This document shows, piece after piece, positions 25,191-33,050 of a stretch of DNA of 42,612 nt. The notes beneath the pieces were generated by a model. It was not told the origin of the DNA. It saw nothing but the letters and a program-made list of their open reading frames with translations, and did not search any database. Origin of the DNA: Thiotrichaceae bacterium (lineage in GTDB: Bacteria > Pseudomonadota > Gammaproteobacteria > Thiotrichales > Thiotrichaceae); assembly GCA_026991755.1 (NCBI GenBank), contig JALXAX010000162.1, forward strand, positions 1 to 42,612. Direction: 5' to 3'. Each line of letters starts with the position of its first letter. The first letter of the stretch is position 1. Both the position numbers and the translations under genes were made by a program.

Positions 25191-27781
25191 TTAAGCCACA
25201 CTCTCTTGATACAAATACTCCTGAAACCCAATAAAGTTTTCCCGAATCCCCTGAATATCGCCAAGAGCTTCTTTTGCATCAGCAATAGCGTTGTATTTTA
25301 ATTTTAGCAGCTCAGATAAATTCTTGTCATCCAGCTCTTTCACCCCTTCTTTCACATACTGATCTAACACAAAATTTAAGAAGGCTTGTTGTTTGGCATC
25401 GTAATCCATTAGCATGATTTTAGCTTGTGTTGCACGCTCTAATCTTGGAACACAGTCTTTGTGGTATGCCACATAGCTCAACACATCATAAATATCACAA
25501 CCTTCGGCACGAATAGCGCGTTTTAAATCATCTAACTGTTCGCCGCTGTAACCTTTTTCTTCTAACTCGTTCAGTAGTTTTTTACGTGTGCTGGGTAAGC
25601 TCCAAATCTCTCTTAGCTTTTCTTCGCTACCCAAAAAAGCGGGGAGATCACCGTAGAGCTGTTGAATAAATGCAGCGCCAGAAATAGGCGTACCCGATGG
25701 ACTCCAAAAGGATGTTTTAACCATTGAGTCTAGCTCTCTGACTTTATTATCAGAAAGAGTGACTTTTATGATTTTTCTACCGCCATCATCACATACGCAA
25801 GGGTCATTATTACAGACATAACACAACGGTTCTGGCTCTTTAAGGCAGTTGCACTCGTTCTTGAATTTACCGCAAATTTTGCAGGGTTTGTCATCTTCGC
25901 TACTTGTCGTAGGTGTCTTGCTAACGGTGGGCCATCCCATTCTTCATCATTAAAATGCTCATGCGCTTCAACAAAATCATAAACGGTAAAATAATCTTTA
26001 CCATCAAACAATCACGTGCCTCTCCCCACAATTTGCTTAAACTCCACCATAGATTTAACAGGTCGCATTAGTACAATATTACGAATTTCTGGTGCATCAA
26101 CCCCAGTACTAAGTTTTTGTGAAGTAGTTAAAATAGTGGGGATGCTTTTCTCGTTATCTTGAAAATCGCGTAAATGGTTTTCACCCATATTGCCATCATC
26201 TGCCGTTACGCGGTGGCAATAATTTGCGTTTTTACTACTTGAAGTCTGGTTGATTAAATCCCTAATTGCAGCGGCATGAATCTGGGTAGCGCAAAATACT
26301 AGCGTCTTATGGTTTTGGTTAATCAAATCCATAAACAGTTTCACGCGATATTCTTCACGTTGCTTAATTTCTACAATGCGATTGATCTGCTCTTCGGTGA
26401 ACTTTGTACCGATGGGTACAGCTTCTGTTCCTGCATCTTTACCACCAATTACTTCAATATCATCGTCACCTGTGTAGGTGTAATCATCAATGGTTGTGCT
26501 GATTTCTTTGACTTTAAACGGTGTTAAAAAGCCATCGTTAATGCCTTCTTTTAGCGAATAGATATAAACAGGCTCACCAAAGTAATTATAGGTATCGCCG
26601 TTTACATCGCGCTTAGGTGTTGCGGTTAACCCTATTTGAACAGCAGGGGAGAAGTATTCTAAAATCTCACGCCACGAGCTTTCATCATTTGCACCACCAC
26701 GATGACACTCATCAATAATGATTAAGTCGAAGAAATCTTTTGGATATTCGCCAAAGTAGGCTCTTCCACTCTTGCTTCGACTCCGCTCAGCAATCAGTTC
26801 ATCTGAAGACGTTCTCTGAACAGAGTCCGAAGGAGTTCTCTGAACAAAGTCCGAAGGAGTTCCCTGAACAGAGTCCGAAGGAGTTCCCTGAGCGGAGTAC
26901 GGAGGAGTTCCCTGAGCGGAGTCGAAGGGCACGACATCAAAACTATCAACATCACCAGCCAAAAAAGTCTGAAAAATAGTAAAGAAAACATTACCGTTTT
27001 TAGGCACACGCTTTTTCTTGGCAATTTCAGAAGACGCGATCCGCACCAGTGCATCTTCCTCAAATGCACCAAACGAGTTAAATGCCTGATCAGCTAAAAT
27101 ATTACGATCTGCCAAAAATAAAATACGCGGTGAGCGCGAAGCATCACGTTTTAAATTCCATTTTGCATGAAATAACTTCCACGCAATCTGAAATGCAATC
27201 GCTGTTTTACCTGTACCTGTGGCGAGAGTTAATAAAATGCGGTCTTTCTTATTCGCAATCGCATCCAGTGCTTTGGTAATAGCATTATTTTGATAATAAC
27301 GCGGTTGCCATGTACCGCCTTTGTCTTCAAACGGCACAGCAAATAAACGTGCTTTCCATTTGGCAATTTCATCTTTATATTCATCAACAGGAGTCGGGAA
27401 GGTCATTTCCCATAAGGTATCAGGAGAAGGGAAGCTTGTTATATCACCTTCCGTGCCTTCCTCCATATCCATGCCGTAAATCTGTAAACCATTAGTGGCA
27501 TAGGTAAAGCGGATGTTTAAACGCTCTGCATAATCTTTAGCTTGCCCCACACCATCGGTGTAATACACATCCCGTTTTTTGGCTTCTATAATGCCGATAC
27601 GGCGATTTTTATACTCCAACACATAATCAGCAAACAACGGCTTTGACTTTCTACCTTGCCCCAATAAACGCCCCTGTGTTATCGGGAACTCCAAACGCAA
27701 GCGACTATCGCCCACCACACCCCAGCCCACTTTACGCAAAGCGGGTTCAATTAGATCGTGTTTGGTTTGGGCTTCATTCAT
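25191..27781 (-). pseudogene. hsdR: Type I restriction subunit HsdR, broken by stop and frameshift
   Basis: HsdR is the translocase-nuclease of type I restriction systems. The first part (589 codons from ATG 27781) has the N-terminal nuclease-like region (FADYVLEYKNRRIGIIEAKK), Walker A LATGTGKTA and DECH in IIIDECHRGG, and the helicase second domain up to KQIVGRGT. There a TGA at 26014-26012 stands where the Arg of motif VI is expected (GRGT-stop-LFDGKDYF). The frame goes on to WDG near 25935, then homology jumps frame and continues to 25191. The C-terminal part has a Cys cluster (CKICGK, CNC, CYVC, CVC). Residues about 283-335 are an insertion from a palindromic repeat. Either the gene is dead or, less likely, two sequencing errors fall here. 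Last gene of the hsd cluster. Confidence 0.88.
26780..26937. repeat. Tandem palindromic repeat inserted in hsdR coding sequence
   Basis: About five 24-base units such as GAGTCCGAAGGAGTTCCCT follow each other, bounded by TTCGACTCCGCTCAG and GAGCGGAGTCGAAGG. Read on the hsdR strand they give 8-residue units (SAQGTPPY, SAQGTPSD, SVQGTPSD and variants) in frame, lying between helicase motifs I and II. Related units lie at 30728-30900, 31237-31365 and 32611-32627. Confidence 0.85.
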
Positions 27782-27795
27782 CTATTTATTTATCA

Positions 27796-28776
27796 TCAAG
27801 CAATCATCAAGGTAACAATCACCTTAACCATCATTTCCTTATCATCGGGGTGACTCTCAGCAATCATTAACGTTAAGGCAACCAAGGTATTGTTTGATAT
27901 GCTTTGATCGCCATTATGTTTATAAAGTAACTGGTTTTTATCTAAAAACCAAACAAATAAAAAAGCAGCGATACGTTTATTACCATCCGTAAAAGAGTGA
28001 TTCTTCACCACAAAATACAAAAGGTGTGCGGCTTTCTCTTCAGTTGTTTTATATAAATCATCACCACCAAAGGTCTGGTAAATAGCAGACAAAGAGCTTC
28101 TAAAAGATTCATCCTTCTCCCGACCAAACAAACCTTCAAACTGGGTTTGTTTACCTAGCTCATCAATAGCCTTACGAGCCTCATTATATTGGATTTGGAA
28201 AGTCGCTGGGCTACCCGTCTCAGGCATTAGTAAACGTTGGTGGTCATAATCATCCAAAATATCTAGGGCTTTACTGTATTTAGCAATAACCGTAATTAAG
28301 CCCTCTGTTTCATCGCTTTTGAGTTGATATTCAGAGAGTACCTTCTCTTGAAGGCTAATCACTTTTTTAAGTGCTTGTAGTTGCTCAGATTGCTCTTGCA
28401 AACGTGTTTGGTTAATGGCAAAACCTTGAATGAGATAATCTTTAAGAACCTTGTTTGCCCAAATGCGAAACTGTGTACCTTGTTGTGATTTCACCCGATA
28501 GCCGACCGAGATAACCACATCTAAGTTATAGTGCTCAACTTGGTATGACTTGCCATCTGATGCAGTTGTCGCAAATTTTGCGACAACTGCATCTTTGGTT
28601 AATTCACCCTCTTTGAAAACATTATTAATATGCTTGCCAATTGTTTTAATATCACGATTAAATAAGTCAGAGAGCTGGCTTCTATTTAACCACACCGTAT
28701 CACCATCGAGTTTCACCTCAACGCTTGAGCCACTATCAGCTTGGTAGATTTGTATATTATTTTTTGGTTTAGTCAC
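27796..28776 (-). CDS. RhuM-like DNA-binding domain fused to a Fic/Doc domain
   Basis: The 326-residue protein joins two known modules. Residues 1-130 match the RhuM/KilA-type virulence protein domain (NIQIYQADSGSSVEVKLDGD, VWLNRSQLSDLF, EHYNLDVVISVGYRVKS). After a helical linker, residues about 170-300 are a Fic/Doc fold with the active-site motif HSFTDGNKR; the NKR ending is nearer to Doc (phosphotransfer) than to AMP-transferring Fic enzymes (GNGR). Such RhuM-Fic fusions are common inside type I restriction operons, but their function is not settled; regulation or abortive infection are possible. It lies between higA and hsdR on the same strand, 14 bases before hsdR. Confidence 0.88.
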   Translation of the reverse strand: MTKPKNNIQIYQADSGSSVEVKLDGDTVWLNRSQLSDLFNRDIKTIGKHINNVFKEGELTKDAVVAKFATTASDGKSYQVEHYNLDVVISVGYRVKSQQGTQFRIWANKVLKDYLIQGFAINQTRLQEQSEQLQALKKVISLQEKVLSEYQLKSDETEGLITVIAKYSKALDILDDYDHQRLLMPETGSPATFQIQYNEARKAIDELGKQTQFEGLFGREKDESFRSSLSAIYQTFGGDDLYKTTEEKAAHLLYFVVKNHSFTDGNKRIAAFLFVWFLDKNQLLYKHNGDQSISNNTLVALTLMIAESHPDDKEMMVKVIVTLMIA

Positions 28777-28830
28777 TAATATCGGTGGTATTAAATTGTT
28801 AGTTGGATGAATAGCTTAATCAGGTTTTGC

Positions 28831-29115
28831 TTATGCGACAGCATCAAGCTTGATCACATCAGGATGCTCACGATTAGTTGCTTGCCATAAATCATAATTG
28901 GCTTGTAAATTAACCCAAAAGCGTGCCTTGCTTTGCCCTGCACGTTCTAGCTGAATCGCTAAGTCAGGGCTAATACCAGCCTTACCATTAAGCACACGAG
29001 ATAGTGCCGTGCGCGACATACCTAGGCGTTGTGCTGTATCGGTAACGCCCAAGCCTAAAGGCTTAATCACCGTTTCATTTAAGAAAATACCGGGGTGTGG
29101 CGGATTGTGCATCAT
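28831..29115 (-). CDS. higA: HigA-type antitoxin (XRE family)
   Basis: The 94-residue protein is the antitoxin of a HigBA pair. It begins MMHNPPHPGIFLNETVIKPL, typical of HigA/VapI, and has a helix-turn-helix (VTDTAQRLGMSRTALSRVLN) followed by PDLAIQLERA and the FWVNLQANYDLWQA segment. It follows the toxin gene by 27 bases, the toxin-first order that marks HigBA. As in other HigBA pairs it should repress the higBA promoter by binding just upstream of higB. Confidence 0.92.
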   Translation of the reverse strand: MMHNPPHPGIFLNETVIKPLGLGVTDTAQRLGMSRTALSRVLNGKAGISPDLAIQLERAGQSKARFWVNLQANYDLWQATNREHPDVIKLDAVA

Positions 29116-29142
29116 AGTAAAATCTCCAGTTTCAGTATCATA

Positions 29143-29421
29143 TTAGTGATAATCAAGGTAATCCAATAACTCAACATCATTACCTATAAATCGAAATATC
29201 ACTCGCCAGTTGCCGTTTACTTTAAGTGACCAATAGCCACTTAAATCACCTTTAAGCGGGTGTAATGAAAAAGCAGGTAAATCTAATTCATCAGGGAGTT
29301 CTGCAATATCCAAAGCCGCTAAAATCATTTGCAACTTAGTTGCATGGTTAGCATCAATACCTTTTTTGCTACCTGTTTCGTAGAACTTGCGTAAACCTTT
29401 GTGCTGGAAGCTAATGATCAT
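29143..29421 (-). CDS. higB: HigB-type mRNA interferase toxin
   Basis: The 92-residue protein is a RelE-superfamily toxin that cuts mRNA on the ribosome. It starts MIISFQHKGLRKFYETGSKK, a common HigB start, and has KLQMILAALDIA, the HPLKGDLSGYWSLKVNGNWR segment and VIFRF. I choose ATG 29421 because upstream in-frame codons read through a promoter-like A+T-rich stretch (GATACAGTATACAATACT). That stretch has dyad character and may be the HigA operator. It lies between hsdS and higA. Confidence 0.92.
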   Translation of the reverse strand: MIISFQHKGLRKFYETGSKKGIDANHATKLQMILAALDIAELPDELDLPAFSLHPLKGDLSGYWSLKVNGNWRVIFRFIGNDVELLDYLDYH

Positions 29422-29501
29422 ATTGATAGTATTGTATACTGTATCGTTACGGGGTTCAATATTTACAAGTGTAAAGGTGTGTGATTGCAGCAAGGGATGC
29501 T

Positions 29502-30692
29502 CTATGTTAATTCACCATTAAACGCTTTTTGTAGGATGGATTTTTTTAGTTCTTCTGTATTAGATAATTGCCTTTTATAGATTGATATAACCTTATTTAT
29601 TTCATATAAAATAGAATTAATTTTACTTACTATGTTTTTTTGTTTTTCTAGAGATGGTAGGTTGTAAATTTTGAAAGCCCTAATATCTCGCATATTTATA
29701 TGTCCAACAGTAACTCCTTGAGAATGTGATAGTAGGCTTTTTTGTACATCCCTAGAAAGAACAAGGTAAGCTAAATATTTTGGGATAAAAATATCTTCTT
29801 TGGGTCGTATTAGTACAGTTCTTTGTCCCAAACAAACACTTATATTTTCAGGTATCACAGCAATATTACCTGCTGGTGCTTCTCTTGCTAGTATTAAGTC
29901 ACCTGATTGAGGAATAGCCCGTTTAGTCCATTCTTTATAAACTTTTTTTGATACTCGGTTTACGTTATTAAGAATTAATTCACCTTTACCAATATTTGGT
30001 GTACGTATAGAAGGATATCCTATTTCCTGAGTTGGAGCAGTTTTGTGCTCACAATCTACAATCAATTCACAAATATCATTTAAAGGTTTAAATACTGAAC
30101 CACTTAAATTGTTAGAAAAGCACTTCTGCAAGTAACTTTCTATTAAGGCTTCTGAGTTGGTAATATTAGTTTCAATATTGGCTTGCGCCTGATCAATCAC
30201 TTTAAAGGCTTGGTCTAATAGGGTTACGATTTGTTTTTGTTCGGTGACCGTAATAAATGGGATTTGAAGCTCTTTTACAAAAGGTAATTTTACACCTTGT
30301 ACTGTTAATCCTGTTCCAGCATTAATAATTTCATCAGAAATATTTTTGAACCACCAAAAAACATAGTCAGGAATGATATTGTCGGTTTTAGGAATTACTC
30401 CTTTTAAATCTTGATTTATGGCAGTGTCATTTTTTAGTATACAGACTTTCCCAAGTCCTACTCTGGTGGCGATAATGACATTGTTTTTGGGTATGATTTT
30501 TGTGGAGCTATCAGAAACAGCTTGCTTAGTAATGCTTAACTCTGTTTCTTCGAGGTTTTCAACACGCATATCGCGCACAGTAGCCCAAGGTATATGGCCA
30601 CTATAATATTCTTTTTTAGATTTAGAAGGTGTTCCTCCGCCTATTAGATCGCACACTGAGCCTAAATCTACAGTTTCCCAATTTTCCTTCAT
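29502..30692 (-). CDS. hsdS: Type I restriction-modification specificity subunit HsdS
   Basis: HsdS sets the DNA target of the type I complex. The 396-residue product has the usual two target-recognition domains: the first from the start (ENWETVDLGSVCDLIGGGTP), a conserved coiled-coil spacer (LLDQAFKVIDQAQANIETN), the second from about residue 190, and the terminal coiled coil ending LKKSILQKAFNGEL, which is a family hallmark. It looks intact. Its ATG overlaps the stop of the GIY-YIG gene by four bases and higB follows. The second recognition domain region (29650-30120) appears more A+T-rich than its neighbours, as often seen when recognition domains are exchanged. Confidence 0.93.
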   Translation of the reverse strand: MKENWETVDLGSVCDLIGGGTPSKSKKEYYSGHIPWATVRDMRVENLEETELSITKQAVSDSSTKIIPKNNVIIATRVGLGKVCILKNDTAINQDLKGVIPKTDNIIPDYVFWWFKNISDEIINAGTGLTVQGVKLPFVKELQIPFITVTEQKQIVTLLDQAFKVIDQAQANIETNITNSEALIESYLQKCFSNNLSGSVFKPLNDICELIVDCEHKTAPTQEIGYPSIRTPNIGKGELILNNVNRVSKKVYKEWTKRAIPQSGDLILAREAPAGNIAVIPENISVCLGQRTVLIRPKEDIFIPKYLAYLVLSRDVQKSLLSHSQGVTVGHINMRDIRAFKIYNLPSLEKQKNIVSKINSILYEINKVISIYKRQLSNTEELKKSILQKAFNGELT

Positions 30693-31213
30693 GGGTTTTC
30701 CTTGTTGCTTGGGTTTGTGCTTAGCTCGCCGTGCCCTTCGACTCCGCTCAGGGAACTCCTCCGTACTTCGCTCAGGGTATTGCTTTGTATTTCGTTCAAG
30801 GTACTGGTTTGTGGTTTTTTGTGGGCATCAGTATCGGTTATAGCAACGTCATCTGTAACCGCCCCCTGAGACCTGTGCTGAGCGGAGTCGAAGTAGGAGT
30901 CGAAGGGTAAGGTGGCATTACGACTATGACTTTCATTCTGGCACTGAGCTAGTTCTGGTAGCCTATCAAAGTCCCCATCAATCAATGCCTGTTTCTTTTT
31001 ACGACTCCAGCCCTGTACTTGTTTTTCTACATAAAAAGCTTCATCAACTCGTTCGTATTCTTGACTGAATACAAGCTTTACGGGTAATCGTTTTTTGGTG
31101 TAGTTTGCGCCTTCACCATTTTGGTGTTGGGCTAGGCGTATTTCTAGGTTGTTGGTGCTTCCTGTGTAGAAGCTATTGTCGGAGCATTGTAGGATGTAGA
31201 TGTAGCCTTTCAT
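30689..31213 (-). CDS. GIY-YIG domain protein with repeat-derived tail
   Basis: Residues 1-95 form a UPF0213-like GIY-YIG nuclease domain: MKGYIYILQCSDNSFYTGST with the two Tyr motifs (YIY and YTG), Arg in LEIRLAQHQNG, and Glu with a basic helix in YVEKQVQGWSRKKK. The following 79 residues are low-complexity and coincide with palindromic repeat DNA (SLSGVEGHGE, FDSAQHRSQG), so the tail probably arose by repeat insertion that removed the native stop. Small GIY-YIG genes are often hitchhikers; a role in the restriction system is not shown. It sits between hsdM and hsdS, overlapping hsdS by four bases. Confidence 0.85.
   Translation of the reverse strand: MKGYIYILQCSDNSFYTGSTNNLEIRLAQHQNGEGANYTKKRLPVKLVFSQEYERVDEAFYVEKQVQGWSRKKKQALIDGDFDRLPELAQCQNESHSRNATLPFDSYFDSAQHRSQGAVTDDVAITDTDAHKKPQTSTLNEIQSNTLSEVRRSSLSGVEGHGELSTNPSNKENP
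30728..30900. repeat. Palindromic CTTCGACTCCGCTCAGG repeats in the GIY-YIG tail
   Basis: Copies of CCTTCGACTCCGCTCAGGG and partner CTGAGCGGAGTCGAAG lie at 30738-30757 and about 30879-30893, with decayed units between them (GTACTTCGCTCAGGG, GTATTTCGTTCAAGG). They form the coding sequence of the C-terminal tail. Confidence 0.75.
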
Positions 31214-31379
31214 TGGATTGTGCCTAGCTTGCCGTGCCCTTCGACTCCGCTCAGGGAACTGCTTTGTGGTTTTTTGTGGGCATTTATATTGGTTGTAGCG
31301 TAGTCAAATGTAACCGTCGTCTGAGACCTGTACTGAGCGGAGTCGAAGTAGGAGTCGAAGACAGAGGTGGCGTTAATTA
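31214..31379. repeat. hsdM to GIY-YIG spacer made of the same palindromic repeat
   Basis: CCTTCGACTCCGCTCAGGG at 31238-31256 and CTGAGCGGAGTCGAAG at about 31334-31349, with sequence between them close to that at 30760-30880, show a second copy of the same unit. The 166-base spacer holds no gene and breaks what would otherwise be a tight operon. Confidence 0.75.
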
Positions 31380-32864
31380 TCACAATAATCCCTTAACACT
31401 TTCCAACAACTCAGCAGTCTCCCCATCCAAAACCACCATCTCTGCCAATATTGCCTCAGGGCTTCGCAACGGTGCTTCTTCAGGCAAATTAGGATTTTTA
31501 ACACTCAAATCCATTGTCCCTTCCTCAATCTCTGTAACCTTAAAATTCCAAGATTTCTCTGTTTCTGGCTTGGTTTTTTGCAGTTTAATAAACTCTGCCA
31601 TGTCTTTATCATTGAGCGGATTAGTCTTTCCCATGTTTCTGCCAGGGTCTAGCTGGTAGTACCAAATGCTTTTAGTCGGTTCGCCTTTTTGAAAGAATAG
31701 CACCACGGTTTTTACGCCTGCCCCTAAGAATGTGCCAGAGGGCATATCTAAAATGGTGTGTAAGTTGGAGCCTTCTAAGATTAGTCGGCGTAGGGCTACC
31801 GAGGCGTTGTCGGTGTTACTAAGCACGGTGTTTTTAATCACAATCGCGGCACGTCCCCCCGTTTTTAGGCTTTTAATAAAGTGCTGCATAAACAGGAAGG
31901 CAGTTTCTCCTGTTTTTATGTCGAAGTTTTGTTGTACTTCTTTGCGTTCTTTGCCACCAAAAGGTGGGTTGGCAAGAATGACGTTGTAGCGGTTTTTTTC
32001 TTGAATATTACGGATGTCTTCACCCAGCGTATTGGTGTGGATAATATTAGGCGCTTCGATGCCGTGCAGTATCATATTCATAATGCCGATAACGTAGGCG
32101 AGGTTCTTTTTCTCTTTGCCGTAGAAGGTGTTTTGTTGCAGTGTTTTGATATTGCTGGTGGTTTCATTGCTTTCGGCTTTCATGCGCGTCAGCATGTAGT
32201 CGTAGCTTTCACATAAAAATCCGCAAGAGCCTGCTGCACCGTCGTAAACGGTTTCGCCTATTTGCGGGTCGGTGACTGCTATCATGGCGCGTATTAAGGG
32301 GCGCGGGGTGTAGTATTGCCCGCCGTTGCGCCCTGCGTTGCCCATGTTTTTTATTTTGGATTCATACAGGTGGCTAAGCTCGTGTTTGTCTTTGCTGGAG
32401 CGAAACGGTAGCTCGTCGGCGTAGTCTAAAATCTCGCGCAGGTTGTATCCGCTTTGGATTTTGTTTTTAAGCTCAGAGAAGATTTCGCCAATTTTGTATT
32501 CGATGGTTTGGGCGTTGTCGGCGGTTTGTTTAAATTTGGCAAGGTAGGGGAATAGCTTGCTGTCAACAAATTCAACCAGATCATTACCTGTCATAGCGAT
32601 GTGATAGTCCACTTCGACTCCGCTCAGTGAGCCATCTTTTGGTTTTTTTGGCATTGCCCAAGTTTGCCAGCGGTATTCTGGTGCGAGTATGTAGTGGTAT
32701 GTTTCACCTTCGAGTTCAGCCTCGTCGGCTTTGTCTTTTTCTAGCTCATCTAAGTAGCGTAGAAAGAGTATCCATGAGGTTTGACCGATATAGTCTAGCT
32801 CGCTGTCTGCGCCTGAATCTTTGTAGAGAATATCGTCGATATTTTTAAAGGTTTGTTCAAACAT
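31380..32864 (-). CDS. hsdM: Type I restriction-modification DNA methyltransferase HsdM
   Basis: HsdM methylates adenine in the target and is needed for DNA recognition by the complex. The 494-residue product has the N-terminal helical domain (FKNIDDILYKDSGADSELDY), the GGQYYTPRPLIRAMI entry to the methylase domain, a SAM-binding motif in the variant form YDGAAGSCGFL, and the catalytic NPPF in ILANPPFGG. It looks intact. Near residue 77 the stretch KDGSLSGVEVDYH contains a short insertion from the palindromic repeat (GACTCCGCTCAGTGAG). It is first in the cluster; its upstream region (32865-32920) is a foldback-element fragment. Confidence 0.95.
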   Translation of the reverse strand: MFEQTFKNIDDILYKDSGADSELDYIGQTSWILFLRYLDELEKDKADEAELEGETYHYILAPEYRWQTWAMPKKPKDGSLSGVEVDYHIAMTGNDLVEFVDSKLFPYLAKFKQTADNAQTIEYKIGEIFSELKNKIQSGYNLREILDYADELPFRSSKDKHELSHLYESKIKNMGNAGRNGGQYYTPRPLIRAMIAVTDPQIGETVYDGAAGSCGFLCESYDYMLTRMKAESNETTSNIKTLQQNTFYGKEKKNLAYVIGIMNMILHGIEAPNIIHTNTLGEDIRNIQEKNRYNVILANPPFGGKERKEVQQNFDIKTGETAFLFMQHFIKSLKTGGRAAIVIKNTVLSNTDNASVALRRLILEGSNLHTILDMPSGTFLGAGVKTVVLFFQKGEPTKSIWYYQLDPGRNMGKTNPLNDKDMAEFIKLQKTKPETEKSWNFKVTEIEEGTMDLSVKNPNLPEEAPLRSPEAILAEMVVLDGETAELLESVKGLL

Positions 32865-32873
32865 AGGTTGGTT

Positions 32874-32913
32874 TCTATCTCACAGAAATTCTGATCAGAC
32901 TTGTTCAGAGGTT
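32874..32913. repeat. Truncated end of the 2227-type foldback element
   Basis: CTATCTCACAGAAATTCTGA and GTTCAGAGG correspond to 2349-2384 of the complete element. The other arm is absent. It lies between the hsdM start and the ychF remnant and so marks the right edge of the defence island. Confidence 0.65.
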
Positions 32914-32922
32914 TGGGACATT

Positions 32923-33041
32923 CTTCACCGCTTGGGTGAAAGAAATACAAGAATGGACTGTACATCAAGGTGCGGTAAAATCCATACTGGTTTTGAGAAA
33001 GGCTTTATTCTCGTAGAAGTGATGACTTACAATTTTTGATA
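32923..33041 (+). pseudogene. Decayed copy of the ychF 3' region
   Basis: The sequence aligns by eye with bases about 24874-25016 of ychF: GACATTCTTCACCGCT, GTACATCAAGGTGC, GGTAAAATCCATACTG, TTTGAGAAAGGCTT and GCTTACAAT-like segments occur in the same order and orientation, with roughly 15 substitutions over about 117 aligned bases and a 19-base deletion between two CAAGGTGC repeats. It has no start or continuous reading frame. It flanks the restriction and toxin-antitoxin cluster on the side opposite the intact ychF. Confidence 0.85.
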
Positions 33042-33050
33042 AATACGCTT

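Noticed and set aside
26740-26979. Plus-strand frame with repeated SPKEFPEQ units
   Set aside because: It is the antisense reading of the palindromic repeat inside hsdR and has no flanking coding support.
27796-28776. Reading the RhuM-Fic gene as a plain toxin needing a separate FicA-type antitoxin
   Set aside because: No small antitoxin gene adjoins it and the N-terminal half is a RhuM-type domain; I kept it as a fusion of uncertain role.
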